Shown here piece after piece: positions 16,701 through 17,725 of a DNA stretch of 17,725 nt (its first letter is position 1; every line of letters starts with the position of its first letter). Origin of the DNA: Bacteroidota bacterium (GTDB lineage: Bacteria > Bacteroidota > Bacteroidia > Chitinophagales > Chitinophagaceae); assembly GCA_026391115.1 (NCBI GenBank), contig JAPLER010000157.1:1-17725 (forward strand). The letters run 5' to 3'. The notes beneath the pieces were generated by a model. That model saw only the letters and a program-made list of their open reading frames with translations, searched no databases and was not told the DNA's origin. The position numbers were made by a program, and so were the translations under genes.

Positions 16701-17725
16701 AGCAGTTGCATTTGGGTTTTGTAACCTTATATATTGATACAAATCTAAGACATTGGTGCCTCCATTATAACCATAACTTTCAACACGACCAGTGCCATAA
16801 ACTATTGCACTAAACCCAGTATCTGCAATAACATTATGCACAGGATTTGTGGCAGAAGAAGTAGTTACGTCTTCCTGCAAATAAGAATAACTTGTTGCAG
16901 GTATATCAATAAAAGTTCCTTTTGGAGCCGCTCCATCAATTTTTACAGTGGATTTATGATTTTTATCTATAATAATATTTACGTAATGATTTTCAACGTT
17001 AGTTATTCCACTAAATCCTGTAAATGAGTTTTGATGTGCCGAAAAAAAAGTAATGTCTTTTAAAGTTTGTTCAATCGGATTTAAAACAACCATTTCTGGA
17101 TCTGCGTGACAAGATTTGTTATTAGAACTTGTAGTACAACCCGATTTGCAGTTCATTGATGTCATAAATTGCACTACAGAAATGGGTTGGTTTGCATCTA
17201 TGTAAATTGGATTACCGGTTTTAAAAAAGTAAAATTTATGAGTAGCATCGTAATTGCTTGATGTGAGGTTTTGAGTAGAGCCATTTTCTGTAACATTAAT
17301 AACAGTTGCTGGGTCTCTTACATATATTCTAAAAATATCTTCAGTTCTATAGATAAAAGGAGCAGTGATAAATTTTTTGCCCCAACTTCTTACAGGAAAA
17401 AGTTCCTGATATAAATTATCACCACCACTTGCATTATTACAATCAAATGCACTCCAAGTTGTACCTGCAAAAACTGCTATTGGTTTACAACTATTTGTTG
17501 TTGTTGAAATTGATTTTACAACAGTGCCTGATATATCTAATGCTGCATCACCTTGAAACTGATAACAGTCGCCTGCATTTGCAAGTGTGATTTGATAAGT
17601 TTGCCCAGCAATTTTACCATTTCCACCATTAATTGTTGGCGTAAACTCAACTGTTGTATTAGCTTGTGTTGCAACAACAGCAAATTCTCCAATATTTGGA
17701 GGATTAGTACCACCACTAGTTCCAT
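13746..17725 (-). CDS. Giant secreted surface protein: IgGFc-binding-type region, PKD/Ig-like modules, T9SS type B sorting domain; N-terminus beyond the window
   Basis: At least 1326 codons, open to the right edge, so the signal peptide and start are missing. The visible N-terminal part (17725 to about 16720) resembles the IgGFc-binding N-terminal domain: FPVRSWGKKFI, EDIFRIYVRDPATV, NQPISVVQ and DPEMVVLNPIEQT follow that family's order. Then come about ten modules of 80-100 residues. PKD cores are clear as WDFGDG (near 16275), WDYGDG (near 16025), WNFGDK (near 15760), WSFGDK (near 14673) and WNFGG (near 14410); others are degenerate or Ig-like. Modules 1-9 each have one cysteine near the start and one near the end. 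The last 85 residues (about 14003-13749) are a gliding-motility C-terminal (CHU_C, T9SS type B) domain: PNAFSPNGDNINDKWEI, VFDRYGKIVYQS, WDGTYNG, GTYYYII. This predicts export through T9SS and surface attachment or release, probably for adhesion. A GTG at 17174 is not the start: the frame continues upstream with conserved sequence. Confidence 0.92.
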   Translation of the reverse strand, partial: GTSGGTNPPNIGEFAVVATQANTTVEFTPTINGGNGKIAGQTYQITLANAGDCYQFQGDAALDISGTVVKSISTTTNSCKPIAVFAGTTWSAFDCNNASGGDNLYQELFPVRSWGKKFITAPFIYRTEDIFRIYVRDPATVINVTENGSTQNLTSSNYDATHKFYFFKTGNPIYIDANQPISVVQFMTSMNCKSGCTTSSNNKSCHADPEMVVLNPIEQTLKDITFFSAHQNSFTGFSGITNVENHYVNIIIDKNHKSTVKIDGAAPKGTFIDIPATSYSYLQEDVTTSSATNPVHNVIADTGFSAIVYGTGRVESYGYNGGTNVLDLYQYIRLQNPNATASYPATCVGTDFKFSITLPYQPLKLNWDFGNSTALTPNTNVNNNNPVFDSSFVKDGKTLYVYKLSGFYKYTQPGTYSIKVLVNNPTSDGCGGDQEISYDVKVFKAPRADFNITTTGCTNTPTTSFLDNSTIDGGTINKYLWDFGDGTKDSIKNPTKTYNAGGTYSVKYSIITDIGCLADTIKTVTFNLLPISKFYVDTNYCANSIITILDSSYVPSSGIISKWYWDYGDGRKDTLTSNNNLTISFAALGKKTIILTTENTNGCKGNTYTRDIWIRPNPTVGFSLPDICLDDAIANFIDSSKISDGTNLNYSWNFGDKNASVTNPNTSTLQSPTHSYSDTGYYSVKLVVSSLYQCKDSSTKSFTVNGSTTKANFTVLNNASLCSNDSVRIQNTSTVDFGNITKIEVYWDTANNLLHKTIDNSPQKNKIYSTIYNNFQQPFIKIVYAKMYAYSGVSCVSEKTVAITLHQSPKVQFLPVKSICKDAASRIINEASEIGGVSGTTTFTGIGITNTSSGLFNPVLVTGDSSSIKYTFTSNGFACIDSARQTIKIIKSPIAKFGLSSPLCEKNNISFIDSSSTTDGTIISWKWNFSNNDSIEKFNSNSFSYIYSASNTFKAVLKVTTDSGCKALIIKTIKINPLPKVNFIMPKVVCLPIGKAAFKDTTTIADNSQPFTYLWSFGDKNNSTTSTLANPTHYYSLLDSPFVKLIVTSNNGCVDSTEKQLTRILPQPKAAFSIKPDTSICIYDTMYFTDKSNGKTSAIEKWFWNFGGLDMSNQQNPFYQFNDSGTYKVALHISNVQGCISDTAYANVIINPYPILDLPTQLTFLQGGLLTIKPTYYFGQNLSYYWQTVPSSINKYMLDDTVLLAQVFPNDDLSYKLTLTSNDMCSVSDIVKVLVLKAPVIPNAFSPNGDNINDKWEITHLESYPGSIVTVFDRYGKIVYQSKVGYSKPWDGTYNGTSLAIGTYYYIINTKTARGILSGTITILK

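Noticed and set aside
17172..17174. GTG as start of the giant protein
   Set aside because: The same frame continues upstream without a stop to the window edge and encodes conserved IgGFc-binding-type sequence.
1..17725. Mobile elements, CRISPR arrays, tRNA or rRNA genes, toxin-antitoxin or defence genes
   Set aside because: All gaps between genes are short and none shows terminal inverted repeats with a transposase, regular direct repeats with spacers, or a cloverleaf. All large frames are accounted for by housekeeping or envelope genes.

Overview
This is a chromosomal window of low GC content from the phylum Bacteroidota, most likely the Chitinophagales/Chitinophagaceae. The evidence is a secreted protein with a type IX secretion (T9SS) type B C-terminal domain, promoters resembling the Bacteroidota TAnnTTTG type, an OmpA-like protein with calcium-binding repeats, a tandem-CBM20 4-alpha-glucanotransferase, and many proteins whose closest recalled relatives are Chitinophagaceae. 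The content is mostly housekeeping. I see no insertion sequence, prophage, CRISPR array, tRNA, rRNA or defence cluster. No gap between genes exceeds about 250 bases.

Left part (1-4312). The N-terminal half of priA runs off the left edge on the minus strand, and ppa is divergent from it. ppa overlaps tail-to-tail by 50 bases with an EamA-family permease gene. That permease is the last of three minus-strand genes, transcribed in the order acyltransferase (plsC-like), family 2 polyprenol-phosphate glycosyltransferase, permease. The first two suggest membrane lipid and glycolipid synthesis. The plsC-like gene appears frameshifted: a 34-codon piece in another frame carries what looks like its missing N-terminal membrane anchor.

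Middle part (4313-10500). malQ on the minus strand encodes a DPE2-like glucanotransferase with two CBM20 domains and a very unusual lysine/alanine/valine-rich N-terminal tail of about 110 residues. It ends at a strong hairpin, and a second, unexplained hairpin lies just beyond. Divergent from malQ is a plus-strand run of sucD (TCA cycle), an intrinsic terminator, rlmH (23S rRNA methyltransferase) and pepT (tripeptidase). It ends at a bidirectional terminator shared with gap.

Right part (10500-17725). gap (GAPDH) and an OmpA-like outer membrane protein gene lie on the minus strand, each followed by a clear terminator. A small plus-strand gene for an unknown membrane protein converges, through a bidirectional terminator, on a very large minus-strand gene that runs off the right edge. 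Its product has an IgGFc-binding-type N-terminal region, about ten PKD/Ig-like modules, nine of them with a pair of cysteines, and a T9SS type B sorting domain. It is probably a surface adhesin or a matrix protein.

Both edge genes are incomplete. Four genes (priA, the permease, plsC-like and the small membrane protein) have no in-frame ATG where a start is expected and probably use TTG. I did not find a convincing new multi-gene system. The most useful leads are the plsC frameshift, the histone-H1-like tail on MalQ, the unexplained hairpin at 4369-4399 and the small orphan membrane protein.
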